Notes: generated by a model not told the origin, from the letters alone. Shown: positions 10,445-19,646, numbered from the stretch's first letter. The stretch is 64,000 nucleotides of DNA from Rhodobacteraceae bacterium EL53 (GCA_900313015.1 OMPR01000016.1:124001-188000); one strand, 5' to 3'. Numbers and translations are program-made.

Positions 10445-11566
10445 TTGCAGATAGATTTTGATCAAGGACCGGCAGGGCCAGGAACGTCGTTTTCGGCGCC
10501 CATTCGGGTGATCCGCGCCGATGAACCGTCACAGGTACCTGAGGCATTGAGAGAAATTGATGCGGCCCGTGCAGACGGTGCATGGCTGGCCGGCTATGCC
10601 AGTTACGAATTGGGCTATGTCCTTGAGCCGCGTCTCTTAGAACGATTGCCTAGGGATCGGCGATTGCCGCTTGTTCATTTCGGTGTTTTCGATTCTCCGA
10701 CCCAGCGACCTTTGGCCGCTGCACGGGGCGGATTCACCCGTTTTGCCCCGCGTTGGCTCGAAGGGCGTTACTCCGCTGCCTTCAAACGTGTGAAAGAGGC
10801 AATCGGGGCAGGGGACATCTATCAAGCGAACCTGACCTTTCCCATCGAACTTGAGGTCGAAGGAAGCAGTGCAGAGTTGTATGCGGCGCTTTGCAAAGGT
10901 CAGTCCGTACACCATGGCGCTTTGATTCAGCAGGACGGATTGCCTGACGTTTTGTCCCGATCGCCAGAACTGTTTTTCCGAACCAATGCTTATGGGGTGA
11001 TAGAAACACGTCCCATGAAGGGGACACAGCCGCGCAGCTCGGACCCGGTCGAAGATGTGCGTCGCAAAACGTTCTTGTCTACTGACGAGAAGAACCGGGC
11101 TGAAAACCTGATGATTGTGGATCTTTTGCGGAATGACATCAGCCGTGTGGCCGAACCGGGATCCGTTAAAGTGCCAGAACTGTTTCTGGTCGAAACCTAT
11201 GCAACGGTGCACCAGATGGTGTCGTTAGTGCGGGCTCAGCTGCGTCCTCAGATTGGTTTAGGGGATATTTTGCGTGCGCTCTTTCCCTGTGGGTCAATTA
11301 CTGGGGCGCCAAAGATACGCGCGATGGAAATCCTTGCTGATCTGGAACCGTGGGCACGCGATATCTACTGTGGGACAATCGGATGGGCTGCGCCGGATGG
11401 ACGCTCAGAATTCAATGTTGCGATCCGGACTTTGACGGTCGACCAAGGCCAAGCCACCCTGAATGTGGGCGGCGGTGTGATCTGGGACAGCACCGCACCA
11501 TCAGAATATGAGGAAGCCTTATGGAAAGCGCGCTTTGCACACCAACTGAGCCTGAATTTCGCCTGA
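10445..11566 (+). CDS. pabB: Aminodeoxychorismate synthase component I
   Basis: Converts chorismate to 4-amino-4-deoxychorismate on the folate path. The 373-residue chorismate-binding domain contains PMKGTQPR, where Lys marks PabB against the Ala of anthranilate synthase TrpE, and the C-terminal GSITGAPKIRAMEI and YCGTIGW blocks. It starts at TTG, the only start in frame that fits; an ATG at 10434 meets a stop two codons later. It lacks most of the N-terminal domain of E. coli PabB, as is common in alphaproteobacteria. The 3' end overlaps the pabC-like gene by 46 nt. Confidence 0.88.
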   Translation: MQIDFDQGPAGPGTSFSAPIRVIRADEPSQVPEALREIDAARADGAWLAGYASYELGYVLEPRLLERLPRDRRLPLVHFGVFDSPTQRPLAAARGGFTRFAPRWLEGRYSAAFKRVKEAIGAGDIYQANLTFPIELEVEGSSAELYAALCKGQSVHHGALIQQDGLPDVLSRSPELFFRTNAYGVIETRPMKGTQPRSSDPVEDVRRKTFLSTDEKNRAENLMIVDLLRNDISRVAEPGSVKVPELFLVETYATVHQMVSLVRAQLRPQIGLGDILRALFPCGSITGAPKIRAMEILADLEPWARDIYCGTIGWAAPDGRSEFNVAIRTLTVDQGQATLNVGGGVIWDSTAPSEYEEALWKARFAHQLSLNFA

Positions 11567-12165
11567 TCGAAACCTTTGGCTTTCATCCCGGACACGGGGC
11601 GGTTGCTCTTGGTCGCCACCTTGATCGGATGCAACGTTCCGCTGCGGCACTGGCCGTCAGCTTTGATCGCGAACAGGCAGTCGCTTTGGTGGCGGCCCCT
11701 GCGATGGACACGCCAACACGCTGTCGTTTGACATTGGAACGAGGCGGGGAATTTGCGCTGACGACGGCACCATTGGACGCGAACCCGCCATTTTGGCGTG
11801 TTGCGGTTTCGCCGATCGCTTTGAAGTCCGCAGATCCTTGGTTGCGGCACAAAACAACACGGCGCGCGTTCTACGATCAGGCGCGCGCGACTTTGCCAGG
11901 TGCCATTGATGAATGGATTTTTCTGAATGAACGCGGCGAAGTCTGCGAAGGTACGATTACCAATATCTTTGTTGAGACTTCTAAAGGTTGGATGACCCCA
12001 CCCGTAGAGTCGGGCCTGTTGCCGGGTATCCTAAGGCAGACGTTGTTAGAGGGGCGGGACTTGCAAGAACATGTGCTGACAAGAACGGACCTAGAGAGCG
12101 CTTCAGCGGTTCACATGGGGAATTCGCTTCGTGGTCTCATCCCTGTAAAAGTGATTGCACTCTGA
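11521..12165 (+). CDS. pabC: PLP-dependent class IV aminotransferase, probable aminodeoxychorismate lyase
   Basis: Fold-type IV PLP protein of 214 residues; Lys111 in LRHKTTRRAFYDQ is the expected Schiff-base lysine, followed by EGTITNIFVE and ESGLLPGILRQ. In this position it most likely releases pyruvate from aminodeoxychorismate to give 4-aminobenzoate. Its start lies inside the last 46 nt of pabB, so the two are translationally coupled. It is shorter than E. coli PabC (269), and a role as a broader amino-acid transaminase-like protein cannot be excluded from sequence alone. Confidence 0.8.
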   Translation: MESALCTPTEPEFRLIETFGFHPGHGAVALGRHLDRMQRSAAALAVSFDREQAVALVAAPAMDTPTRCRLTLERGGEFALTTAPLDANPPFWRVAVSPIALKSADPWLRHKTTRRAFYDQARATLPGAIDEWIFLNERGEVCEGTITNIFVETSKGWMTPPVESGLLPGILRQTLLEGRDLQEHVLTRTDLESASAVHMGNSLRGLIPVKVIAL

Positions 12166-12259
12166 GCCTGCACAGCGGTGAATTTAGGGCTCAGGAGAAG
12201 ATTCCGCACCTAATTCCGCCCAAGAGGTGCTGAACCTTGGGTTTGGTATGTGACTTCCC

Positions 12260-12288
12260 TTGACTTCTGCGCCTAGGCGCGGTGTATC
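12260..12288 (+). promoter_or_regulatory. Candidate sigma-70 promoter for aspS
   Basis: TTGACT at 12260-12265, a 17-nt spacer, then TGTATC at 12283-12288, about 37 nt before the aspS start codon. Recognised by eye only. Confidence 0.4.
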
Positions 12289-12324
12289 GGCGCGACGATT
12301 TTCCGCCCTTGAGGGACTTATCCT

Positions 12325-14178
12325 ATGCATGCCTTTCGCTCGCAGACCTGCGCTGAACTAAACAAATCCCATGTGGGCCAGAATGTCCGCTTGTCGGGCT
12401 GGGTGCATCGCGTCCGCGATCACGGTGGGCTGTTGTTCATCGACCTGCGTGACCATTATGGCATGACACAGGTTATGGCCGATCCGGACAGCCCCGTCTT
12501 TGCAGAGATTGAAAAAGTCCGCAGCGAATGGTGCATTCGGATCGACGGTGAGGTCAAAGCTCGCGATGAGAGTTTGATCAACTCCAAGATCCCAACCGGT
12601 GAGATCGAAGTCTTTATTCGTGACATCGAAGTGCTGGGCGCCGCCAAAGAATTGCCGTTGATGGTGTTTGGTGATCAAGAATACCCCGAAGAAACGCGCC
12701 TGCGCTACCGATACCTCGACCTGCGCCGCGAAGCGATGCAGCGCAACATGACCCTGCGGTCCGACGTGGTTGCGTCGATGCGCCGTCGTATGTGGGACAA
12801 ACAGTTCCGCGAATACCAGACCCCGATCATTACCGCTTCTAGCCCCGAAGGCGCGCGCGACTTCTTGGTCCCATCGCGTCAGCACCCGGGCAAGTTTTAT
12901 GCGCTGCCTCAGGCCCCACAGCAGTTCAAGCAGCTGATCATGGTGTCTGGGTTTGACAAATACTTCCAAATCGCTCCGTGTTTCCGCGACGAAGATCCAC
13001 GTGCGGACCGGTCCCCGACCGATTTCTATCAGCTCGACCTCGAAATGTCGTTTGTCGAGCAGCAGGACATCTTTGACACCATTCAACCTGTTTTAACCGG
13101 AGTGTTTGAAGAGTTCGGCGGTGGTCGCAAAGTGGATCAGGAGTGGCCGCAGATTTCGTATCGCGATGCTGCCCTTTGGTACGGCTCGGACAAGCCCGAC
13201 CTGCGGAACCCGATCAAGATGGAAGTTGTCTCTGAGCACTTTGCAGGATCCGGGTTTGCGATTTTTGCCAAACTGCTTGAGCAGGAAGGCACCGAAGTTC
13301 GCGCCATCCCAGCCCCTAAAGGCGGTTCACGTAAATTCTGCGACCGGATGAACGTATTCGCGCAAAAAGAAGGTCTGCCTGGTATGGGCTATATCTTCTG
13401 GCGTGAAAAAACGGCAGATGCGGTGGCGCAAGAACTGGGCATTCCAGTGAAAGATGCGCAGGCCAAACTGAAATCCGGCGAGGTCAAAGGCGGAATGGAA
13501 GCGGCAGGACCGTTGGCCAAGAACATTGGCCCTGAACGGACCGAAGCCATTCGCCAGCAGCTGGGCCTGAACGTGGGCGATGCGGCCTTCTTTTTGGGCG
13601 GCAAGCCCAAAGCCTTTGAAACCGTTGCGGGCAAGGCCCGGAATGTGATTGGCGAAGAGCTGGGCCTGACAGACAAAACCCGCTTTGCCTTTGCTTGGAT
13701 CGTGGATTTCCCGATCTATGAGCAGGACGAAGAGACCGGTAAGATCGACTTTGAACACAACCCCTTCTCAATGCCGCAGGGCGGTATGGAGGCGTTGCAG
13801 GGCAACCCGCTCGACGTTCTTGGTTATCAGTATGATCTCGCGTGTAACGGGTTTGAATTGGTTTCCGGCGCGATCCGGAACCACCGTCCCGAAATCATGT
13901 TCAAAGCCTTTGAAATTGCTGGCTACGGCAAAGAAGAAGTCGAAAAACGCTTTGGCGGGATGGTCAACGCGTTCCAGTACGGTGCCCCGCCACACGGTGG
14001 TTGTGCGGCTGGTATCGACCGGATCGTTATGTTGTTGGCGGACGAGGCGAACATTCGCGAAGTCATCATGTTCCCGATGAACCAGCGTGCCGAGGATCTT
14101 ATGATGGATGCACCGTCTGATCCCACATCGGACCAGTTGATGGATCTGGGGCTCCGTGTGATCCCGCAAGAGCAGTAA
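12325..14178 (+). CDS. aspS: Aspartyl-tRNA synthetase
   Basis: Class II aminoacyl-tRNA synthetase charging tRNA-Asp. 617 residues, slightly longer than the usual 590. An N-terminal OB-fold anticodon-binding domain ([19 protein letters not shown]) is followed by class II motif 2 ([20 protein letters not shown]), the bacterial GAD insertion in the middle, and motif 3 near the C-terminus ([15 protein letters not shown]). Many alphaproteobacteria use a non-discriminating AspRS; this cannot be decided here. Single-gene unit with its own terminator. Confidence 0.97.
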   Translation: MHAFRSQTCAELNKSHVGQNVRLSGWVHRVRDHGGLLFIDLRDHYGMTQVMADPDSPVFAEIEKVRSEWCIRIDGEVKARDESLINSKIPTGEIEVFIRDIEVLGAAKELPLMVFGDQEYPEETRLRYRYLDLRREAMQRNMTLRSDVVASMRRRMWDKQFREYQTPIITASSPEGARDFLVPSRQHPGKFYALPQAPQQFKQLIMVSGFDKYFQIAPCFRDEDPRADRSPTDFYQLDLEMSFVEQQDIFDTIQPVLTGVFEEFGGGRKVDQEWPQISYRDAALWYGSDKPDLRNPIKMEVVSEHFAGSGFAIFAKLLEQEGTEVRAIPAPKGGSRKFCDRMNVFAQKEGLPGMGYIFWREKTADAVAQELGIPVKDAQAKLKSGEVKGGMEAAGPLAKNIGPERTEAIRQQLGLNVGDAAFFLGGKPKAFETVAGKARNVIGEELGLTDKTRFAFAWIVDFPIYEQDEETGKIDFEHNPFSMPQGGMEALQGNPLDVLGYQYDLACNGFELVSGAIRNHRPEIMFKAFEIAGYGKEEVEKRFGGMVNAFQYGAPPHGGCAAGIDRIVMLLADEANIREVIMFPMNQRAEDLMMDAPSDPTSDQLMDLGLRVIPQEQ

Positions 14179-14200
14179 GAGGCCGCTCTAGAAAACGAAA

Positions 14201-14234
14201 AGGCGATGCAATGGAAGTTGCGTCGCCCTTTTTG
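14201..14234 (+). terminator. Rho-independent terminator of aspS
   Basis: Stem AGGCGATGCAA / TTGCGTCGCCT with one G-T pair, loop TGGAAG, followed by a run of T, 23 nt after the aspS stop. Confidence 0.85.
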
Positions 14235-14300
14235 TTGTCAATTTTGCAGTGTGTCCGGCCTAAGCTTGGGATGCTGCGACATGTCTGTCCCCGGTTTTTG

Positions 14301-14441
14301 CTACCCCAAAGAACGGGCCGTGACGGAATTATCTCTTGTATCTTTCGCCCGGTTGCGGCGGATTTCGCGGGCGGCGAGTCTAGCTTGAATATACAACACA
14401 ATGCCAAGCGAGCTCAGGGCGACCAGAAATACCTCTGTCAT
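14301..14441 (-). CDS. 46-residue single-pass membrane protein coupled to a response regulator
   Basis: Unrecognised. The frame reads MTEVFLVALSSLGIVLYIQA and continues with LAAREIRRNRAKDTRDNS: one hydrophobic helix of about 18 residues, then a strongly basic tail, a typical N-out micro-protein. Its ATG starts one nucleotide after the TGA of the upstream response regulator (TGAGATG), so translation is almost certainly coupled. The positive-inside rule places the tail in the cytoplasm. Ends at TAG in front of the aspS terminator region. No function can be assigned; the coupling suggests a partner of the regulator or of its kinase. Confidence 0.55.
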   Translation of the reverse strand: MTEVFLVALSSLGIVLYIQARLAAREIRRNRAKDTRDNSVTARSLG

Positions 14442-14442
14442 C

Positions 14443-15162
14443 TCAGATTGCTAACCGCCGTTCCAGACGCTCTTGAACGAGACCAGCCAAGCGGGCAGCA
14501 TCGTTGGTTACTGGCGCCCCACTGGCGCGCGCGCGCGCTAACCCTTCGGCTGCTGAGGCAAGAACGTGATCTTTGGCGCTGCGGGCGACGCCGCCTAGAA
14601 ATTGCGCCGCGTAGTCGAGACCGCGCGTGTCATTCAGGTCGCATAAAACGTCCGCCGCATGTGCCATATCATCCTGATAGGCAATCGGGTCTGGGTGCAC
14701 GTGCTCATCGGTTAGAAGCCGCGGCCCCAGTGGCTGTCTATCACCAGGCAGCAGAGAGAGGATAGCGCGTTGGAAGGCGCCCAGCGAGCTGACGGGCTTT
14801 GCCAAAAAGCCATCCGCGCCTGCGGAAAGTGCGGTCTCCTCAGCAAAGTCATCTCCTGATGTGCCAAGAATGACCCCGATTCGTGGGCTGGTGTGGGCAA
14901 GCTCTTCGATAAGGTCTGCACCGGATCCGTCGGGTAACCCCATGTCCACGATAATGGCAGACGGGCGATAGATCTGAAGGTGGCGACGCGCAGAAGTAAG
15001 ACAATCGGCGCGCCGAATTCGAGCGCCGCTGCGTAAACAGAGCAAGCGCATTGCTTCGCAGGCAAACCGGCTGTCTTCGACAACTAGGATTGTTAAGCCC
15101 AACAAGGGGCGGGTGGAACTGGGAATGCGGTGTGGTGCGGCAAACGGGTCCGAATCGTCCAT
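14443..15162 (-). CDS. Response regulator with REC domain and unknown C-terminal domain
   Basis: 239 residues. The receiver domain (about 22-140) has the acidic pair Glu29/Asp30 (VVEDS), phospho-acceptor Asp73 (IIVDMGLPDGS) and Lys122 (FLAKP). The remaining 100 residues carry no DNA-binding helix-turn-helix that I recognise; they are helical, with many Ala and Arg, and could be an output or dimerisation module. No histidine kinase is adjacent. It is followed, one base after its stop, by a 46-residue membrane protein in the same operon. Confidence 0.75.
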   Translation of the reverse strand: MDDSDPFAAPHRIPSSTRPLLGLTILVVEDSRFACEAMRLLCLRSGARIRRADCLTSARRHLQIYRPSAIIVDMGLPDGSGADLIEELAHTSPRIGVILGTSGDDFAEETALSAGADGFLAKPVSSLGAFQRAILSLLPGDRQPLGPRLLTDEHVHPDPIAYQDDMAHAADVLCDLNDTRGLDYAAQFLGGVARSAKDHVLASAAEGLARARASGAPVTNDAARLAGLVQERLERRLAI

Positions 15163-15307
15163 GCTATTGCTCCTCTGACTAACTCCTGAACAGGCTAGGC
15201 AGTGCTGGCTAACAAGGGGTTAATGGCATCGGGCGGATTGGCGCACTTGCCCTTTGGCAGGGGAGTCCGCATAACGCCGCGAACCCAATTTCGCGAGGAG
15301 ACCCGCC

Positions 15308-15712
15308 ATGATCGGTCGTTTGAACCATGTAGCCATCGCTGTGCCTGATCTTGAGGCCGCATCTGACCAATACCGCAATGCGCTGGGGGCCAAAGTTGGC
15401 GCTCCTCAGGATGAGCCAGATCACGGTGTAACTGTCGTATTTATTGAACTACCGAACACAAAGATCGAACTGCTCTATCCGTTGGGGGATAACAGCCCGA
15501 TCACGAGCTTTTTGGAAAAGAACCCCTCGGGCGGTATGCACCATGTATGTTACGAGGTTGATGATATCATCGCGGCGCGGGATCATCTGAAAGAGACAGG
15601 CGCGCGGGTACTCGGATCCGGGGAGCCGAAAATAGGCGCACACGGGAAGCCTGTTTTGTTCCTGCACCCCAAAGATTTCAATGGTTGCTTGGTCGAACTC
15701 GAGCAGGTCTAA
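15308..15712 (+). CDS. mce: Methylmalonyl-CoA epimerase
   Basis: Interconverts (2R)- and (2S)-methylmalonyl-CoA in propionyl-CoA assimilation. 134 residues with two VOC (glyoxalase-fold) repeats; metal ligands visible are His7 (RLNHVAIAV), His in GGMHHVCYEVD and the terminal Glu in GCLVELEQV. GAGGAG precedes the ATG. Followed 49 nt later by a DUF1467 membrane protein, a pairing seen often in Rhodobacterales. Confidence 0.93.
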   Translation: MIGRLNHVAIAVPDLEAASDQYRNALGAKVGAPQDEPDHGVTVVFIELPNTKIELLYPLGDNSPITSFLEKNPSGGMHHVCYEVDDIIAARDHLKETGARVLGSGEPKIGAHGKPVLFLHPKDFNGCLVELEQV

Positions 15713-15761
15713 ATCTAACGGTAGCCCTTGATTGAACTGTCAGGGGCAACAGGAGCATCCC

Positions 15762-16037
15762 ATGTCCATCACTTCGGCCCTTGTTCTGTTTGCGGTTATT
15801 TGGTTTCTGACGTTTCTGATTGCCCTGCCTATTCGCGTGAAAACGCAGGGTGACCTAGGTAAAATCGAGCCCGGAACCCACGCAGGCGCGCCTCAAGAAC
15901 ATCACCTCAAGAAAAAGGCATGGATCACGACGGGTGTGGCTCTGCTTCTTACAGTCGCGATATCCGGGATTATTCTATCAGGTAAGTTTCCGATTTCGGA
16001 ACTTGACCTGCTGCCGGTTATCGCGCCTTTAGAATAA
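15762..16037 (+). CDS. DUF1467 family membrane protein
   Basis: 91 residues with two hydrophobic helices (about 5-24 and 55-75) separated by a polar loop containing RVKTQGDLG and GTHAGAPQ, the signature of the alphaproteobacterial DUF1467 family. Function unknown. I start at 15762 because AGGAG lies 8 nt before this ATG; an upstream in-frame ATG at 15732 lacks one. Probably in one transcript with mce. Confidence 0.75.
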   Translation: MSITSALVLFAVIWFLTFLIALPIRVKTQGDLGKIEPGTHAGAPQEHHLKKKAWITTGVALLLTVAISGIILSGKFPISELDLLPVIAPLE

Positions 16038-16047
16038 CGCCGACCGC

Positions 16048-16743
16048 TTAGCGGCGGTCGGTCAACCCATGGTAAATGTGGGTGAATGTAGCAGCGCCTA
16101 GGATGGGGATCAGCAGGTTAACCAAGGGCACTGACAAGGGGATCGCCATCAAAACGCCGGCCATCCAAATGGTCCAGATATGTTTTGAGCGCAGTTCGCG
16201 GGCGCGTTCGCGTCCGACACGGCGCATGGCTGCAAGAGTGAAGTATTCTCGCCCCAGCAGAAATCCGTTCATGCCCCAGAAAATGAACAACGCCAGCGGT
16301 GCCAAGAAAACATAAAGCACTATGGCAATTATATTGGCCGCGATCAGCAGTCCCAGAAAATTCACCGTATCGCGCAGGGTATCCGCAAAAGGAACTTTGG
16401 GAACCGCTGGCAGGTGCGGGTAATGCTTGTCTTCGACGGCTTGAGCGACCTCGTCCAGAAACATTGATGTGATTGCCGAGGCAACCGGAACCATCAGAAA
16501 TACTGACAAAACCATCATGAAGATAAACGACGAAACGCTCAGCAAGTCGTTCAGCCATGTCACCTGACCCAAGACCGGCAGGGTCGCTTCGGGACCAACA
16601 AAGATTTCTATCACCCACAGGAACGCCGCGTAGGCGGCAATCAGCAACGCAAAGGTCAAACCGATGCCCATGAATAGCACTTTACGAAAGCGCGGGTCAG
16701 GGATTTGCCCAAGCGCCTTGAGGAACGAAGAGATAACAATCAT
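16048..16743 (-). CDS. EI24/CysZ-like membrane protein
   Basis: 231 residues with four or more hydrophobic segments and the EI24-domain motifs (FWGMNGFLLGREYF, RRVGRERARELRSKH). CysZ, the bacterial relative, is a sulfate transporter; whether this protein moves sulfate is not shown by sequence. Overlaps the upstream nitroreductase gene by 4 nt (ATGA), so both form one operon. Confidence 0.7.
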   Translation of the reverse strand: MIVISSFLKALGQIPDPRFRKVLFMGIGLTFALLIAAYAAFLWVIEIFVGPEATLPVLGQVTWLNDLLSVSSFIFMMVLSVFLMVPVASAITSMFLDEVAQAVEDKHYPHLPAVPKVPFADTLRDTVNFLGLLIAANIIAIVLYVFLAPLALFIFWGMNGFLLGREYFTLAAMRRVGRERARELRSKHIWTIWMAGVLMAIPLSVPLVNLLIPILGAATFTHIYHGLTDRR

Positions 16744-17318
16744 TCAGAAATCCACTCGGTCATAGTGCTCAGATCGGGGCGTGGGCGCTCAGGCGGGGTC
16801 GCACCTTGGGTGGCGATATGAATGAGGCCAGCGACCTTTTCATTTGGGGCAAGGCCCAGCCCTTCTTCGCAAAATGAGCGATCGTGTGAAATCCAGCCTG
16901 ACAGCCAATTCGCCCCCCATCCAGCAGCAAGAGCCGCGTTAAGAAGAGAAAGGCACACAGCACCAGCAGAATAGGTTTGTTCTATTGCGGGAACTTTTGC
17001 TGATGGTTTTTGAACTTCGATCACAACCACCGCAAGGTGCCCAAGATCAAACTGGCTCTGGCCTTTGGTAATCTCTTCTGGTGATTTTCCCAAAGCAAGG
17101 CCGCGGGTTTTTGTAAGCTGAGACAGACGCGCCATGGCACCTTTCTCAAGCACAATAAAACGCCAAGGCTCCAATTTCCCATGATCGGGGCATCGGGCCG
17201 CAGCAGTAAGCAGCGGGGCGAGTTCATCTCGGGTCGGGGCAGGGGCAACCAGGGTCTTTGCAGGACGAGAGCGACGGGAGAGTAGAAATTCCAAAGCAGC
17301 GGGGCTGTGAAGGGACAT
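16740..17318 (-). CDS. Nitroreductase family FMN oxidoreductase (YdjA-like)
   Basis: 192 residues of the small nitroreductase family: SRRSRPAKTLVAPAP at the N-terminus, then RCPDHGKLEPWRFIV, AALAAGWGANWLSGW and a C-terminal GLIHIATQG block, matching the FMN-binding pattern of YdjA/TdsD-like proteins. It would reduce nitro or quinone compounds with NAD(P)H. First gene of a two-gene operon with the EI24 protein. Confidence 0.85.
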   Translation of the reverse strand: MSLHSPAALEFLLSRRSRPAKTLVAPAPTRDELAPLLTAAARCPDHGKLEPWRFIVLEKGAMARLSQLTKTRGLALGKSPEEITKGQSQFDLGHLAVVVIEVQKPSAKVPAIEQTYSAGAVCLSLLNAALAAGWGANWLSGWISHDRSFCEEGLGLAPNEKVAGLIHIATQGATPPERPRPDLSTMTEWISE

Positions 17319-17465
17319 ATGTGAAGCCTATTTACATTTAGTTTCTATTATCTCGGATGGCTGCGTACAGTTTTCAAGAGGAAACATATAATGTTCATTG
17401 GGGTTGTGCGTTGCTGAATCCGGTTTAACTGCATAAGCAACAGGATCAAACAGTAAGAATGTATC

Positions 17466-17657
17466 ATGCTCAAAATCTTCCCGCTTGTTGCCTGCGCCGC
17501 ACTGATATTGACGGCCTGCCAGCCGAGTGTGTCAGGTAACGCCTCCTTTGGAATCTCGACATCTGCGGGCAGCCTGCCACCGCCGCCGGGCCGAACCGCT
17601 GCAGAACGGCAGGCGAGCAAGGATTATTACCGTGGGCCGCGCGGGGATGAGTTCTGA
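17466..17657 (+). CDS. Small lipoprotein
   Basis: 63 residues: a signal peptide MLKIFPLVACAALILTAC ending in a clear lipobox (LTAC, cysteine 18), then a short Pro/Gly-rich mature part (GSLPPPPGRTAAERQ). Unknown function; probably anchored in the outer membrane. Convergent with the degraded gene on its right, with 5 nt between the stops. Confidence 0.65.
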   Translation: MLKIFPLVACAALILTACQPSVSGNASFGISTSAGSLPPPPGRTAAERQASKDYYRGPRGDEF

Positions 17658-17662
17658 TTATT

Positions 17663-18207
17663 CTAATGCAAGGGTGGCGGGGACAATTCAGTTGCAATGT
17701 CAGTGACCAGTTCTTTTAGGAAAGCATCGAATTTGAACGAAGGTTGAAGGGCCTGCAAAACCTCTGCCGGCGGGTCATCTGCTTTACTCAATCCAGCTGA
17801 AAGCGCCGCAATATCAGAAAACACCCACCCCAAATGGAGCGCCTTTGGGCGCTTTCCCACACTCTGCATCTGACAAACGTTTGAAGTCATCAAGGTCGTG
17901 TGCCAGCCACGCGCAGCAGATCATCACGCGTTGCTGGCATTGCCTCTCGTATGTCCAGTTTGGTGGACAACCCCGTCACATCCATGAGTTTATTCAAACG
18001 GCGCTTGGTCTCAGGGCCCTCTGAACCTCCCCGTGTCACCAAAGGTTGTGCCAGCCCATTGGCCGACAGGGTAAAGGCGCATTTTCCGCCTAAGTACCAG
18101 AAATGCCGCTCGTCCCAAAAGAACCCTGTGGATGTGGTTGTGCGCTCTCTCCATCGTTCACATTGTACGTTCCGCAGTAGAGAGCGAAGGGAATGAGCAA
18201 AATTCAA
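17663..18207 (-). pseudogene. Decayed histone-deacetylase-family gene with frameshifts and internal deletion
   Basis: Two overlapping minus-strand frames plus one bridging frame together spell the ends of a class II bacterial deacetylase. Frame 1 (about 18150-17905) gives STGFFWDERHFWYLGG, then SEGPETKRRLNKLMDVTG and PATRDDLLRV. A shifted frame continues with HDLDDFKRLSDA and GAPFGVGVF, then a stop. A third frame resumes at SDIAALSAGLSKA and jumps directly to a stretch resembling the family's C-terminus (DAFLKELVTDIATEL). The central part of about 230 residues, with the zinc-binding and catalytic histidines (the PPGHH region), is absent. Two shifts and a deletion argue against a sequencing error. 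The 76- and 105-residue ORFs here should not be called separate proteins. Confidence 0.72.
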
Positions 18208-18304
18208 TCAGAGATTTTGGCGCTTCCCTTGCTTCACGCAATTCCGGCACATTTCCCGTTCTGCAGGGAGCTGCAGACTTGGGTTGTTCCTGCCATAACA
18301 TGCC

Positions 18305-18583
18305 ATGGCCAAACCAAAACTTAAGAACCTGCCTGACCTCAGCCATCTTGCCGTTCCCGGACAAGAGATCAGCTTGCGCGTTACACCCAAAGCGGCGCGG
18401 ACTAGTCTGATCGCGACGGCTGAGGGGGTGCGAATGACGGTGACCGCCGTACCCGAAAACGGTAAAGCAAATGCGGCTGTTCGTCAGGTTCTGGCAGCAG
18501 CGATGGGGGTGGCACAAACGCGCCTTAATCTGATCCGAGGGCAGACCGCGCGGGATAAAACGTTTGTTTACGAAGAAGGCTGA
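18305..18583 (+). CDS. DUF167/YggU family protein
   Basis: 92 residues with the family pattern RVTPKAARTS near residue 30, VPENGKANAAVRQVLA, and a closing RGQTARDKTFVYE. Small alpha/beta protein of unknown function. The last 16 nt overlap the 3' end of the convergent gene on the right. Confidence 0.85.
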   Translation: MAKPKLKNLPDLSHLAVPGQEISLRVTPKAARTSLIATAEGVRMTVTAVPENGKANAAVRQVLAAAMGVAQTRLNLIRGQTARDKTFVYEEG

Positions 18584-18825
18584 TCGTCTGTCTGAGTCAA
18601 ACGCAGTTGATATACCCCCTCGGGCAGATCAAGTGCGGCCGCAAGGTCGCGCAATTGTTCCGGCGACAGGGTAACGGTCTGGATCTGATCTGTACGAGGG
18701 TTCACTTGTTCAATAGTGATGCATTCTGCAAACGAGTTTATCGTCACATCCTCTTGCAGAGGGACTTCGCCTTCGTCCACCAAGGTGATCACAGTGGCGT
18801 CAAATTCATGCTCGATTGTAAACAT
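18568..18825 (-). CDS. Conserved hypothetical protein, 85 residues
   Basis: An acidic soluble protein with alternating hydrophobic residues (EFDATVITLVDEGE, VTINSFAECITIEQ) that suggest a beta sandwich, and a C-terminal amphipathic segment (LSPEQLRDLAAALDLPEG). I do not recognise a family. The coding bias resembles neighbours, and the shadow frames are poorer. Single gene, convergent with the DUF167 gene. Confidence 0.6.
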   Translation of the reverse strand: MFTIEHEFDATVITLVDEGEVPLQEDVTINSFAECITIEQVNPRTDQIQTVTLSPEQLRDLAAALDLPEGVYQLRLTQTDDQPSS

Positions 18826-18944
18826 AAGCTCAGAGTGCCGACGCGTCGCATTCTTTGCAACCCCAATATGAAACAGACAAGGGTAGAAGCCCCGGAAAGA
18901 GCGAGGTAATCTATCGTCAATTGCTCTTGCTGAAAGGTCATCTC

Positions 18945-19646
18945 ATGCGCCGCCTGATCTTGCTTATTGCGGGGCTCGTTTCGGCATGTGCTCCTGTTCC
19001 CCTGACCAGACAGCCGTCTGACATCGTGCCCGGATCACGCGTCGATGTCGCGATCCGCAGCTTTACCGAGGTCAGCCAGACGATTGGCCCGCGCGCTGTT
19101 CAAGCATGCCGTGCCCGAGCGAAAAAGGTGAACTGCGACTTTCGCATTGGGGTTGATCCAGACCCTAGGGCGCAGGCCAATGCCTATCAAAGCGTGGATG
19201 ATCAAGGGCGGCCTGTGATTACGTTTACCGCCGCGATGATCCTAGAGGCCGGGAACAAAGACGAACTGGCCTTTGTCATGAGCCATGAGGCTGCGCATCA
19301 TATTTTGGGACATCTGGATCGGCAGGCTGAAAATGCAGCTCGAGGGGCGGATGAGTTTGTAAAACTGGCCCGACGTACTGGAAACACCAGTAAACGCGAG
19401 CTTGAATACGCAAAGAAGCTGGGCGCAGCGGTCGGGGGGGGTGAATACTCAAAGGAATTCGAACTTGAGGCGGACGAACTGGGCACAGTTATCGCTTATG
19501 GCGCTGGATATGATCCTTTGGCGGGTGCAAATTTCTTCGCGAGATTGCCTGACCCCGGTGATAAATTCTTTGGCTCACATCCGCCGAACCAGGAGCGTAT
19601 CGCATTGGTTCAGGCAACTGTGACCAAGCTTACGAGGGCGCAATGA
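18945..19646 (+). CDS. M48-family metalloprotease, lipoprotein
   Basis: 233 residues. The signal peptide ends in a lipobox (LVSAC, Cys15). The zinc site is His114-Glu115-x-x-His118 in MSHEAAHHILGH, with the third ligand in FELEADELG. Related to BepA/LoiP-type periplasmic proteases of the M48 family that guard outer-membrane assembly. I start at 18945, preceded by AAAGG; the upstream in-frame ATG at 18855 would put 30 residues before the signal peptide. Overlaps the next gene by 4 nt (ATGA). Confidence 0.85.
   Translation: MRRLILLIAGLVSACAPVPLTRQPSDIVPGSRVDVAIRSFTEVSQTIGPRAVQACRARAKKVNCDFRIGVDPDPRAQANAYQSVDDQGRPVITFTAAMILEAGNKDELAFVMSHEAAHHILGHLDRQAENAARGADEFVKLARRTGNTSKRELEYAKKLGAAVGGGEYSKEFELEADELGTVIAYGAGYDPLAGANFFARLPDPGDKFFGSHPPNQERIALVQATVTKLTRAQ

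Noticed and set aside
17890-18207. 105- and 76-residue ORFs as two intact hypothetical genes with a 4-nt overlap
   Set aside because: Together with a third frame they read as remnants of one deacetylase-family gene, so I list them as a pseudogene.
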